From positions 248,001 to 312,000 of the forward strand of contig NZ_SAIQ01000004.1 in the NCBI RefSeq assembly GCF_004118155.1: DNA of 64,000 nt, in the 5' to 3' direction. Below are positions 35,894-44,612 of this stretch, one piece after another. Both the position numbers and the translations under genes were made by a program. Positions within the stretch are counted from its first letter, which is position 1; the number at the start of each line of letters is the position of its first letter. This stretch comes from Edaphocola flava. GTDB taxonomy: Bacteria > Bacteroidota > Bacteroidia > Chitinophagales > Chitinophagaceae. The notes below the pieces were generated by a model, which had not been told where the DNA came from, searched no databases, and was given only the letters and a program-made list of their open reading frames with translations.

Positions 35894-36073
35894 GTCTGTA
35901 AAACGCCACTTTTATAAACTTGTAACAGGAAGACAGAAAGATTACCACACCTTACGGGGTGTGGAATTTTCGTTTTGTTCATCTTGTTACATGGCTGTGG
36001 CGGCCTTACAGACTAGACCGAAGAAATGGAGTTCCTGCCCCTTTCTTTTTTTTAATCCCGTCATCGGAACTCC
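35894..36073 (+). ncRNA. candidate structured RNA
   Basis: Several complementary blocks nest: GTCTGTAA (35894-35901) with TTACAGAC (36006-36013); CGCCAC (35904-35909) with GTGGCG (35997-36002); TGTAAC (35921-35926) with GTTACA (35986-35991); and a central hairpin CCACACC/GGTGTGG (35945-35964). A separate stem, GGAGTTCC (36028-36035) with GGAACTCC (36066-36073), follows. All first-domain stems are perfect and nested, as in a folded RNA. The strand is assumed from the following gene. It could be a leader/riboswitch of the 36205 gene or an independent RNA. No known class is recognised. Confidence 0.5.
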
Positions 36074-36204
36074 TGACACAGTAACATTCAATGTCTGTGA
36101 AATCGCCACTAATACAAATGGTTCTTATACCATTACAATCCCCACCTTAATGTTTGTTTAACCAGGATTAAACTAACCATTTTACAAACATTAAAACAAA
36201 GTCA

Positions 36205-37590
36205 ATGAAAAGAATATTTCTAAGCCTAGCAATAGGAATTTCTGCGCTTTCTGCAATCGCTCAATCACAACCATTAACACCTTACGAAAAGGCCAACATC
36301 GAACAATATATAGGTATTGGTAAAGAGATTGGCTTATCCGAAGAAAGTCTTAGAACCCTCTACCGAAATGGAGAATACAAGAAGATCGAAACAACGGTAA
36401 CGAATAAGCTTAAACAACAGCAGCCTTATAAAATAGTTGAAATACAAGATCGACTATTATCCGAGTCGGCAGAGCTGGAAAAGCTGAAAATTGAAAAGGA
36501 TTATGAAACAGATGCATATCGTACCTATGACGAATCTGACTTTAATGATATGCAACAAAGGATTAAGAAGTTTTATACTCAATGGAAATTAAAAGGTGAG
36601 TATGAAAAAACAAATGAATACGAGAACCGGATGACCAATGAGTTCGATGTATTAAATAAGTGCATCGTAAAAGTAATCGGTGATAGTCATCGAACAAAAG
36701 TAAAGGTTATCGTTTTAGATTATAATCCAGATACAGAGAGAATGAATTTCTCCTTTACTAATGATAAAGGTGCAACATGGGCTGGGTACACTAAAATGCC
36801 ACCAACAGATGCTAAATATATCAAAGAGGAAGGAATGTACAAATTGATTACATCAATGGATGAAGCTTCAGGAAATGATGAGTCGCCTTTGATGTTTGCT
36901 TATTTCAATTTAGTGCCGAGTAAGTTAAAGGCTATTAAAGTAAATGAGAAAAGATACGATCTGGTAATCACCAAATACCCATACGGTCTAGTTGATGGAT
37001 CAAAGCTATTTACAAATGAAAACTTAGGGATCAATTCACCAGTATTCAAAGGATATAGTTTAACTGAGTACTTTAAGTTCATGCAAACTAATGAAGCTAT
37101 GCAGGATGATGAGGATTATAACCATAATTTCGATACTTATGTAAGTAGCTTAAATGCTGAGATTATGAACTTTGGTATTTCTATTCATTGGGAATATTCG
37201 GAAAACATAACAAAGTATAAAAATTACAAAAAGGCGGTCGATAGTCTTTTCTCAATTAAACCGGCTCATAGTGGCGTTTTAAAAAGCAAAGAGTTATTAA
37301 GAGATTTACAATCAAAAGCATTAAAAGCTATCACTGATAATGGTAATAGATACGTACGTCAAGCAAAATTAAATAAGGATCGCTCAACCGCATTAAGTGG
37401 TTCAGAATCGCAATCTTATTTTAATGAGTACATCAAAAGTCTTGATAATGCATATAAGGAATACAGCAACTTACTACTCTTTGAACCAAACGAAAATGTA
37501 AATAAAATATTGGCGGATATTAAAGAAGAGAAAGAAAAAGCGAACAAGAGACAAAAAACTAAAAATACTATAAACACATTTTTAAAATAA
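36205..37590 (+). CDS. secreted protein of unknown function
   Basis: 461 aa with a signal peptide (MKRIFLSLAIGISALSAIAQ). The mature N-terminal ~120 residues are charged helices (coiled-coil-like). A middle beta-rich region contains MNFSFTNDKGATWAGYTKMP, and the C-terminal ~120 residues are again helical and Lys-rich. No domain is recognised. It is preceded by the structured RNA candidate and followed after 3 nt by a lipoprotein gene, so the two form an operon. Confidence 0.7.
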   Translation: MKRIFLSLAIGISALSAIAQSQPLTPYEKANIEQYIGIGKEIGLSEESLRTLYRNGEYKKIETTVTNKLKQQQPYKIVEIQDRLLSESAELEKLKIEKDYETDAYRTYDESDFNDMQQRIKKFYTQWKLKGEYEKTNEYENRMTNEFDVLNKCIVKVIGDSHRTKVKVIVLDYNPDTERMNFSFTNDKGATWAGYTKMPPTDAKYIKEEGMYKLITSMDEASGNDESPLMFAYFNLVPSKLKAIKVNEKRYDLVITKYPYGLVDGSKLFTNENLGINSPVFKGYSLTEYFKFMQTNEAMQDDEDYNHNFDTYVSSLNAEIMNFGISIHWEYSENITKYKNYKKAVDSLFSIKPAHSGVLKSKELLRDLQSKALKAITDNGNRYVRQAKLNKDRSTALSGSESQSYFNEYIKSLDNAYKEYSNLLLFEPNENVNKILADIKEEKEKANKRQKTKNTINTFLK

Positions 37591-37593
37591 GTT

Positions 37594-38037
37594 ATGATAA
37601 GAGGATTTGCATATTTGACATTATTACTAGGAACATTTATTTGCAATATATCTTGTGATAGCAATGTATCTCAGCCGTTAGCAGAGCAAAAAGAAAATCT
37701 TGTAAACGAAAGTAAACAAGGATTATATCAAGAGCATTTACCAGAACAACAAGATGCCAAGATAGCAGAGTCTAAGCACACAAATGACAATTTTGTTGGT
37801 AAATGGCAGAATATAGAAAATGATAACGAAATTATCAATCTCGAAAAGAAGTATGATAACGTTTATCAGTTAGGCGGTTTGACTTTGTACCGAAAGTATG
37901 CAGATGATGGAACGATATATCTATCCGGTGAATTTGAAGAATATGGTGCAGAGGTTCAAGTATTATTTGACAATCATACCCAACACCTTGTTTTAAGGCA
38001 TCCAGCAGACTTTAGAGAATATAGTAAGATTGAATAA
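37594..38037 (+). CDS. small lipoprotein
   Basis: 147 aa. The lipobox-like ICNISC places a lipidated Cys21. A ~45-residue acidic/polar linker is followed by a compact beta domain (FVGKWQNIENDNEIINLEKKY ... QHLVLRHPADF) of lipocalin-like character, shown here only in parts. It starts 3 nt after the upstream secreted-protein gene and is translationally linked to it. It is probably a partner in the periplasm or outer membrane. Confidence 0.65.
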   Translation: MIRGFAYLTLLLGTFICNISCDSNVSQPLAEQKENLVNESKQGLYQEHLPEQQDAKIAESKHTNDNFVGKWQNIENDNEIINLEKKYDNVYQLGGLTLYRKYADDGTIYLSGEFEEYGAEVQVLFDNHTQHLVLRHPADFREYSKIE

Positions 38038-38272
38038 AGCTCAATTGTAAATTCAGTAGCAGTTTAACTGACTCACACTGTTAATCAAATTTCAGATTTA
38101 CAATTGGACAGATAGATCAAAGAGTTTATGATTGGCAAAAAGAGAAGAAAAATAAACACGCTTGAGTAGATAAGTTAAGGCAAGCAGGCCGCATATTCAT
38201 GAATTAGTTGTTGAATATACAATGCTATTAATAGTGGTTTAAATATATTATGGTTTCCTCTCTTCTGCAAAT

Positions 38273-38327
38273 AAAAAAGAGAATCCCAAGTTTATTTTTT
38301 GCAAAAAAACTTGGAATTCTCTTTTTT
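38273..38327. terminator. bidirectional terminator
   Basis: 21-bp stem with a single G-T pair (AAAAAAGAGAATcCCAAGTT and complement), located between the 37594 gene and the convergent 38343 gene. Confidence 0.9.
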
Positions 38328-38342
38328 ATCTCAAAACAATTA

Positions 38343-39647
38343 TTATTTATATTTATTTAGTATTAATTGTAAAACTTCTTGGTTTTCAAATAAATTCAAT
38401 ATAAGTGGGTCGTTGTCAGAAATCAACTTTAAAATATGTGCATTTAATAGCTTACTGTATCCATCAAAAGCACTTTCTTTATCTTCGCTTTTAAAACTTA
38501 ATTCGAATATGCTATCTGAGTATGTAAACTTATCCTCAGCTGTAAATGTCATATTTAAGGTAAATTCCTCATTAAAAATCAATTCTAAATCGTCGAAGCT
38601 TATTGAAGGGAGTTTTATTTCTGCTTCATATTTAGTCAAAACCTCTGTGGCTATTCTTGTAGTTTTTTGCTTGCCATTATCTAAACGCACATGTGAAACA
38701 ATATTTATTATCTTCCCTATATCTTCGCTTTCTACATCAATTTTTGGAAAAAGATTTCTAATTTCTTCACTACTATAACTGGGTATTGACCGATGAGAAA
38801 GTAATTCTTTATCAAAATATGAAATCTTAAATCCTGCATTTGAAGATTTTAACTTCAATAAAGGTTTAAAAATGTCATTAATATCGGACGACGAATAAAT
38901 GCCCGCAAGATGAAGAATGTCCGCCGGTTTAAAGTCTTTACTAAATATGTCATTATGGTATAGACCTACTATTTCTCTTTTTAACTTTAGCAAATATTCT
39001 TCTTCACCAGCCCTTTGAACAAAATCATTTGCTATAGATATTGTAAAACTACTGTAATTAACATTGGAGACAATTGGCGTAAACATATTTTCTATTTTCA
39101 TGTTCAATTGTTTGATTTGCTCTCCAGTTTCTGTTATCCTTCTTTTTATTACAGCACGTGCATAAGATTTTATGGACTTTAAATATCCATCAACAAATAT
39201 TTGCAAATTTTTCAGACTGATTGAGTGTCCGAAGGTTGGGGAAGTAGGTTCCAATTTATAATCTATACTTCGGCTTCTTAACTCGTTTAAATATGTATAA
39301 TTATTTTCACCAGCGCCTACTTTGCTTAAAGAAATAGCTATTTCCAATGCTTCGCTTAGTTCTTTTTTTATTTCTTCATTTTCAAGCACCGTCAATCCTT
39401 TGAAAATAAGTTCTTTAGCAGGATTGATCTGACCTGATTTTAGATACAAATAAGCAGCACTTCTTATTATTATACTTCTTGTAGGCTCATATTCTGGTTT
39501 ATCAAAATAAAATTGAGCCAATTCCCCTTCAATTTCTGCTGCTTTTTTATATAAATCAACTGCTTCTGAATAATTATTTTCTTCTAGCTGCAATTTGGCA
39601 TTGAAAGAGTATGCCATTGCCTTTTGATGTTCTAGGCGTGGATTCAT
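38343..39647 (-). CDS. TPR-containing protein, second gene of an overlapping pair
   Basis: 434 aa, cytoplasmic. The N-terminal ~110 residues are three TPR-like repeats (AYSFNAKLQLEENNYSEAVD, SAAYLYLKSGQINPAKELIF). The middle is helical, and a C-terminal beta-rich domain covers ~290-410 (RIATEVLTKYEAEIKLPSIS). Its ATG overlaps the stop of the upstream gene by 4 nt (ATGA), so the two are translationally coupled. No named family is recognised. A protein-binding regulatory subunit for the upstream nuclease-like protein is a reasonable hypothesis. Confidence 0.65.
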   Translation of the reverse strand: MNPRLEHQKAMAYSFNAKLQLEENNYSEAVDLYKKAAEIEGELAQFYFDKPEYEPTRSIIIRSAAYLYLKSGQINPAKELIFKGLTVLENEEIKKELSEALEIAISLSKVGAGENNYTYLNELRSRSIDYKLEPTSPTFGHSISLKNLQIFVDGYLKSIKSYARAVIKRRITETGEQIKQLNMKIENMFTPIVSNVNYSSFTISIANDFVQRAGEEEYLLKLKREIVGLYHNDIFSKDFKPADILHLAGIYSSSDINDIFKPLLKLKSSNAGFKISYFDKELLSHRSIPSYSSEEIRNLFPKIDVESEDIGKIINIVSHVRLDNGKQKTTRIATEVLTKYEAEIKLPSISFDDLELIFNEEFTLNMTFTAEDKFTYSDSIFELSFKSEDKESAFDGYSKLLNAHILKLISDNDPLILNLFENQEVLQLILNKYK

Positions 39648-40276
39648 CTATGTACCTCCTTTATAGTTTTCGGGGTTTTGAACAAAGTTACAATAACAGA
39701 TGAATTTTCATTATTCATACGCCCTCTATTTATTTGATCATGCTTTATTTTAATTCGATTTTGTAGTGTATTTGTCTTTTTCTCCTCAAGAATTCCTGAT
39801 ACCTCTACATAATGATATTCATTATATAGGAAATTGAAGTCATCAGGTTGATTTTTAAAGAAACAATAATCAACTCCATCACCGATCTCGGATTGTTCTA
39901 CATATTTATAGTCTAGTAGTTTGGCCATAACAAACCAAGAAAGTGCAACACCGCCATGATTAGCAATATCCTTATCCTCTTTTAACGTAGAGTTATTAAA
40001 TTTACTATTCCAAAACAGTATCACATCTTTAGATATTCCATCTATAGTAAAATTAAAAATGGCGTTAGAGTAATCATGATAGCGGCTTAAACCTACAGAT
40101 GCCCAATAATTCTGAAGTTTAACTTGTTCTTCTGGCGGTCCTTGGATAATTGAAATAACATCATCCAAGTGATATCTTTCAGGGGGGAAATTAAATAATC
40201 TTAATGGCTCAACTGGATGTATCTTTTCATTTGATTGCATCAATAAGTCAATCATGAGTAACTCTACTGTATTCAT
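39644..40276 (-). CDS. possible PD-(D/E)XK-like protein, first gene of the overlapping pair
   Basis: 210 aa from the ATG at 40276; a longer frame from 40321 adds 15 residues. Near the C-terminus come Glu130, GDGVDYCFF (Asp136), HYVEVSGI (Glu158) and NRIKIKHDQ. This order (E ... D ... hydrophobic-ExS-G ... KxxxQ) resembles PD-(D/E)XK restriction-nuclease folds, but the usual Lys after Glu is Ser160. It could be a divergent or inactive nuclease, or another fold altogether. It is coupled by a 4-nt overlap to the TPR gene. Confidence 0.5.
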   Translation of the reverse strand: MNTVELLMIDLLMQSNEKIHPVEPLRLFNFPPERYHLDDVISIIQGPPEEQVKLQNYWASVGLSRYHDYSNAIFNFTIDGISKDVILFWNSKFNNSTLKEDKDIANHGGVALSWFVMAKLLDYKYVEQSEIGDGVDYCFFKNQPDDFNFLYNEYHYVEVSGILEEKKTNTLQNRIKIKHDQINRGRMNNENSSVIVTLFKTPKTIKEVHR

Positions 40277-40820
40277 TTTAAATGCATTATTAACAATGTT
40301 ATAAAAAAATGAAATTTTCATCTACGTGAAAAAGCACGTAAATAATTGCGTGATTTACGCAACGAAATTTTATTAAGAATACATTGCAATATTAAAGAAC
40401 TTATTTTCCGTTGTAATCTATATATAAACAAACAGATTGCTTATTTAAAGGCATCTATCAGCTCAAATATGATCATACACAAAACCAAGATGCATACACC
40501 AAAAATAACAATGCTATTTTTGGTGTATGCATCTATTGTAGGTTAACTTATGCCAATTATTATCTATACCATAGTAAGATACTTTCTTCAAACCCTTATT
40601 GCTGCATAATAATTGCTGAAACCTATGCTTTAGTTATTCTATTGCCAATAATTCACAGTAAGTATATATAAAGGCGTTCCGAGTATAATCATATTTTAGT
40701 TTAATTAAGTTACCTAGTGATTTATATTTTAGACATTATTTGAAACATCAGTTTATGTATTTACTATATATACTGCTATGAAAATAGTATATAATGTAGT
40801 TCCTCGAAGATGTTCAATTC
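40277..40820. other. A+T-rich intergenic region with a long orphan hairpin
   Basis: The hairpin at 40489-40533 is a perfect 19-bp stem (GATGCATACACCAAAAATA and complement, loop ACAATGC) with no gene ending at it on either strand. It may end an unseen small RNA or be the remnant of a lost gene. No other feature is supported here. Confidence 0.5.
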
Positions 40821-40925
40821 ATGGAAGATCAAGAAAAAGAGAATAAGCCTGAACCCAAAAAGGAAGATGACGATAATAAGAATAAAAATCAACCAATACA
40901 AACAGTTGAAATAATAGTTAATTAA
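40821..40925 (+). CDS. 34-aa highly charged peptide
   Basis: MEDQEKENKPEPKKEDDDNK then NKNQPIQTVEIIVN. It is almost all Glu/Asp/Lys/Asn/Pro. Its end (QTVEIIVN) resembles the first strand of multiubiquitin-type domains in Bacteroidota, where a disordered charged leader precedes a VNG strand. It may therefore be the N-terminal remnant of such a protein. A clear terminator follows 29 nt after the stop, which argues that the short form is transcribed. Confidence 0.4.
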   Translation: MEDQEKENKPEPKKEDDDNKNKNQPIQTVEIIVN

Positions 40926-40954
40926 TAGGAATTAATATATCCTTATACGTACCT

Positions 40955-40994
40955 AAAAGCCAGTTGTAGAACATTTGCTACTACTGGCTTTTTT
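40955..40994 (+). terminator. rho-independent terminator
   Basis: AAAAGCCAGT-t-GTAG pairs with CTAC-t-ACTGGCTTTT, followed by T's. Confidence 0.85.
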
Positions 40995-41212
40995 ACGAGA
41001 CAAACTAAATGTAGGGTCTAATGTATTGTAATGAAATACTCTTTAATAACGGTAATTCGTCTCATAACAATTGATAAAGTAGCACAATTAGGATTCTTGT
41101 AAATCCCTTAATAACAATCAATTTAATAAATATCTTGATTATTTATGAATTTATTCACAAAATTGAAAACTAAGCATTAGATTGCATATCTTAATCATTT
41201 AGAAAAATTATC

Positions 41213-41323
41213 ATGCCAAGAAATAGAAAATTTATACCTACATATAGTGATTATCATAAAGAAAACAAAGGCATAAAAAGCATATTGCTTAAAAATATAT
41301 TGTTAGAATTGAATTACATGTGA
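41213..41323 (+). CDS. 36-aa basic peptide overlapping the next gene
   Basis: MPRNRKFIPTYSDYHKENKG, then IKSILLKNILLELNYM. Its last codons and stop (ATGTGA at 41318-41323) contain the GTG start of the following gene, so translation could be coupled. Alternatively the two frames belong to one protein split by a frameshift in the A-rich stretch near 41275-41296: the second frame upstream of its GTG reads YIVRIELH, a natural-looking strand. Confidence 0.4.
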   Translation: MPRNRKFIPTYSDYHKENKGIKSILLKNILLELNYM

Positions 41324-41694
41324 TTCGAGAAAGCAGCTCATTAACTGAAGATGATTGCAATAAAATATATAAGGAAATTAGCGATTTTCTCCAAAATGAG
41401 GAAAACCTATCTTCTGACAAATATCAACTAAATTCAGCTTTTACAAAAACTGTTACACATAATGATATTGAATTCAAATTACCTCGTGGTGAGTATTATA
41501 TAAAAACACTTAGCAACATACCAAAAATAAAAACTGTTGTTTGTGAAATTTGTAATGAAATAATAGGAGATTACAATGATCAATTAAGAAACTGTTTCTC
41601 GCTACTTGTAATTGATGCCAACCGAATTTTATGTTGCTATCCCGATCCGAAAGATGAAAAAGATACCAAATTATGTAGTTTTATAGTCAGATAG
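41320..41694 (+). CDS. small protein of unknown function, GTG start
   Basis: 124 aa, no ATG available. It has hydrophilic helices at the N-terminus and then a beta-rich part. Cysteines occur as VVCEICNEIIG and NCF and CCYPDP, so metal binding is possible. It starts inside the stop of the 36-aa peptide. Function is not recognised; see the frameshift alternative there. Confidence 0.5.
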   Translation: MIRESSSLTEDDCNKIYKEISDFLQNEENLSSDKYQLNSAFTKTVTHNDIEFKLPRGEYYIKTLSNIPKIKTVVCEICNEIIGDYNDQLRNCFSLLVIDANRILCCYPDPKDEKDTKLCSFIVR

Positions 41695-41698
41695 CTAA

Positions 41699-41893
41699 TT
41701 ATCTATCCATTTTTTGTAAATCTTGTGTGCTATCACTATACCCCTTAGCATATTGGTGTAAAATATACATTTGGGCATCCATTACTTCTAAAATTTCGTT
41801 GAACTCAATTGGCATTCCACTATTGTTGGTTACATTGATTACATTTTCAACTATTGTAATGTTAATATCGGACTTACTGAAATTTAAAACCAT
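41699..41893 (-). CDS. 64-aa protein of unknown function
   Basis: 64 aa, soluble, start MVLNFSKSDINITIVENVIN, ending with a polar Gln/Asp-rich tail. It is convergent with the 41320 gene with only 4 nt between stops, and no hairpin lies between them. Composition is like real island genes, but nothing identifies its role. Confidence 0.4.
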   Translation of the reverse strand: MVLNFSKSDINITIVENVINVTNNSGMPIEFNEILEVMDAQMYILHQYAKGYSDSTQDLQKMDR

Positions 41894-42259
41894 AATACAA
41901 TTTATTAATTTTATTTATATATAATAATTTGGTGGAATTGTTTAATATTATTATTAAAAAATAACAAATTGTGCTATATTTTATGATCAGTTTTGAATAA
42001 ATAAAACATCACATACATATAAAGAGGCATGTGAGAATATGTAAAGTATATCAATAAGCAAGACGAAAGTAAAATTCAGCAACACAACGTCATGAGCTAA
42101 TAGTAATTTTACATCTAAATCAAAAAGAATCTTTCCATTCCCTTACAACAGCTGTATAATAAAATGTCCCTTTCTATTTGAAGGGACATTTTATTATACA
42201 GCAATGATTGTGGATATAGTGAGAATGGGAAACTTCACTTGGATAACAACAAAAGCATT
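41894..42259. other. intergenic with 22-bp perfect hairpin
   Basis: 42151-42202 is a perfect 22-bp stem (GCTGTATAATAAAATGTCCC... and complement) around an 8-nt loop, 57 nt downstream of the minus-strand gene at 42260 and probably its terminator. The remaining A+T-rich sequence shows no gene. Confidence 0.7.
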
Positions 42260-42532
42260 TTAAGGAAGCTTAATTTCATGTTGGTAAGCAGTAATCCTGT
42301 CCGATCCGCTCACCTCTTTTAAAATATATAAGAAAACAAATCGCAAATCTTCAACTTTCATATTGCTCTTTATTACTTCAAAGAGCTTTCCTTCCTGACC
42401 AATAACCCTAACAATATCTCTGGGCTTATACTTCGGTTTTGGCATCTCAAATTTCATAGCCTTAGAAACTGCATTCTCAAAATTCTCTGGTAAGGATGTC
42501 TTCTTATCGTTATGTTTAGTAGATTTTGCCAT
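42260..42532 (-). CDS. small protein of unknown function
   Basis: 90 aa from the ATG at 42532 (MAKSTKHNDKK); the longer frame from 42550 is less likely. A basic N-terminus is followed by a compact strand-rich core (YKPRDIVRVIGQEGKLFEVI) like a small SH3/KOW-type barrel. It is divergent from the IS1595 transposase gene and may be an adjacent host gene. Function unknown. Confidence 0.5.
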   Translation of the reverse strand: MAKSTKHNDKKTSLPENFENAVSKAMKFEMPKPKYKPRDIVRVIGQEGKLFEVIKSNMKVEDLRFVFLYILKEVSGSDRITAYQHEIKLP

Positions 42533-42623
42533 GTAACAAAGATACTCCAATTACCCCTAAAACACATTTTTACATATTTGTGTGATTTATTCACATGCGA
42601 CACAGTTTGTCTTATACTTTGGA

Positions 42624-42631
42624 TATCTTTG
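42624..42631 (+). promoter_or_regulatory. Bacteroidota -7 promoter box for transposase
   Basis: TATCTTTG, exact TAnnTTTG, only 7 nt before the ATG at 42639, implying a nearly leaderless mRNA. No -33 box at the normal distance is seen. Confidence 0.45.
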
Positions 42632-42638
42632 TATCATT

Positions 42639-43583
42639 ATGGATGTGGACATCAAAAATATCGCCAAATTATTTGAGAAGTTTAAAGATCAAGAAGCTTG
42701 TAAAGAGTATCTTGAATTTAAGCGTTGGGGTAATAATATCATTTGTCCACACTGTAACCAATCTAATCCATACCGCACTAATCGGGGCTTTACCTGCTCT
42801 AAAAAAGAATGCCGCAAGAAATTTACTGTAACTAGCGGTACCATAATGGACAAAACCAAAATCGAATTAAAGAAATGGTTAGCGGCCATCTTCCTTTTTA
42901 CTACTTCAAAGAAAGGCCATAGTTCAGTTTATGTAGCTAATTTACTAGGTATCACACAAAAAACTGCTTGGTTCATGCTTCAACGCATCCGGGTCATGCT
43001 ATTAAGTGGTGAGTCACCTTCTGATCTTTTAACTGGTATCGTTGAAGTAGACGAAACTTATGTAGGCGGTAAGTACAAAAACAAGCATTACTCTAAAAGG
43101 AAGAAAGAAGCCCAAGGCCGTTCCACAAAAGATAAAATACCTGTTGTGGGTTTAATGTCACGAGGCGGCAATGTAGTTGCATTCGTAACTGAAGATACAT
43201 CTGCTAACACGTTAGATCAAATAATAGATAATAATGTCTCTAGTGATGCAATAGTCGTTACAGATGGCTATAAAGGTTATAACCATGTGCATAAGAAATT
43301 TAATCACATACGGGTAAAGCAGGGTAATTGCTACGTTGTTAAAGATGGAGACAACGAATATCATACCCAAACAATTGAAAGTTTCTGGGCGACCCTTAAA
43401 AGGGGCTATGTAGGCATCTATCACTATATGAGTAGGAAGCATCTTAATAAGTATGTAAATGAATATGCTTATCGCTATAACAATAAGGATTTAACTGTAT
43501 CTGAGATATTCGGAAAATCAATGTCTCTCTATAGCAGATCACGGATAACCTTTAAGGAGTTAACCAAAAAATTGACAGCCTAA
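42639..43583 (+). mobile_element. IS1595-family transposase
   Basis: 314 aa from the ATG at 42639 (MDVDIKNIAK); an upstream in-frame start at 42582 would run through the promoter. An N-terminal zinc ribbon has CPHC (36-39), Cys53 and Cys58, followed by the ISXO2-like DDE domain: Asp138 in VEVDETYVGGK, Asp209 in VTDGYKGY and Glu247 in TQTIESFWATL. All three catalytic residues are intact, so the enzyme may be active. I could not find matching terminal inverted repeats close to the gene, so the element boundaries are unknown. An AbiTii gene starts 25 nt downstream. Confidence 0.85.
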
Positions 43584-43608
43584 ATACATAACACGTAAAG
43601 AAAGTTAC

Positions 43609-44532
43609 ATGTCAAATTCAAAGAAATTAATTAGTGATATTATAAATGAGCTAGTGGATATTGACAAATCCATCTCTGGTAGTTTATTGAAAACTAAAGT
43701 ATTAGCATCAAGAATTAGAAATATCCAATTAGCAGAATGGGCAAATTATGAACTAATCGGATATCCAGATGACGATATTGTTCCAAGCTATAGAAAAGAC
43801 ATTGAAGGATTAGTTATTGGTGATTATTTCCTTAACTCTCTTCATTATAACAGGCAGCCGATAATAACTAACGGATTAACTCAGAATTTCACATTTTATA
43901 ATTTTAAAGAAAGTATTACAACATTAGAGCAATTAATTAGTGATAATGCACAAACTTTATTTCAATTTCTTCCTGCTGAAATGGTGAGAGATATTGAACG
44001 AAATTGGCGGTCTTGTGGTTACGAATATCAGAGTTTGAAGGTAATAAATGCAATCAAAGTAATTTATTGTGCATCAGTTAAGGATATAATAAATCAAGTA
44101 AGGAATAGATTGCTGAACTTTATGTTAGAGATTGATTCGCAGTATGGCAGTCTTACAGAGTTAAACCAATTAAGTAATCAAACAATTTCTCAAATTATGA
44201 ACCAAACTATTATAAATGCAAATGGTGACGGTAATGTAGTCACCAATGGTAATAACAATGACGTTATAGCCGATATTAATATTGAAAAATCAAATAAGGA
44301 GCAATTAAAGGATGCTTTAAGAATGAATAAAGTATCGGATAATGATATATTTGATCTAGTTGAGATAATAGATATTGACAATCATGATGCTGAAACCAAA
44401 TCTTACGGTGATAAAACAAAAAAGTGGTTGGAAAAAATGATGATTAAGTCTGTTAATGGTGGGTGGAATATTGCCATAGGAGCAGCAGGAAATATTCTAG
44501 CTACAGTTTTGCAGAAGTATATAGGATTCTAA
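43609..44532 (+). CDS. AbiTii-domain abortive-infection-like protein
   Basis: 307 aa. The N-terminal ~190 residues match the AbiTii domain (DIINELVDIDKSISGSLLKT, LASRIRNIQLAEWANYELIG). A linker rich in Asn and Gly follows (INANGDGNVVTNGNNNDVI), resembling repeats between domains in immune proteins. The C-terminus has a hydrophobic Gly/Ala-rich helix (NIAIGAAGNILATVLQKYIG) that could be membrane-active. AbiTii proteins belong to phage abortive infection. The gene begins 25 nt after the transposase stop and ends at a terminator, so it is probably read with the transposase. Confidence 0.75.
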   Translation: MSNSKKLISDIINELVDIDKSISGSLLKTKVLASRIRNIQLAEWANYELIGYPDDDIVPSYRKDIEGLVIGDYFLNSLHYNRQPIITNGLTQNFTFYNFKESITTLEQLISDNAQTLFQFLPAEMVRDIERNWRSCGYEYQSLKVINAIKVIYCASVKDIINQVRNRLLNFMLEIDSQYGSLTELNQLSNQTISQIMNQTIINANGDGNVVTNGNNNDVIADINIEKSNKEQLKDALRMNKVSDNDIFDLVEIIDIDNHDAETKSYGDKTKKWLEKMMIKSVNGGWNIAIGAAGNILATVLQKYIGF

Positions 44533-44542
44533 AAGTTTTTTA

Positions 44543-44575
44543 AAATAAAGGTTGACCAATGGTCAACCTTTATTT
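44543..44575 (+). terminator. terminator after AbiTii gene
   Basis: Perfect 15-bp stem AAATAAAGGTTGACC/GGTCAACCTTTATTT with a 3-nt loop, 10 nt after the stop. Confidence 0.9.
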
Positions 44576-44612
44576 TTGTTACTAGCAGTTCCCAGTAAGT
44601 AAATAGATTCCA

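Noticed and set aside
35894-36073. Retron-type msr-msd RNA.
   Set aside because: A reverse transcriptase gene would be expected next to it; none is present in the neighbouring genes.
35961-36161. 66-aa open frame starting in the structured RNA candidate.
   Set aside because: It overlaps the stems, starts inside a hairpin arm and has no protein-like composition.
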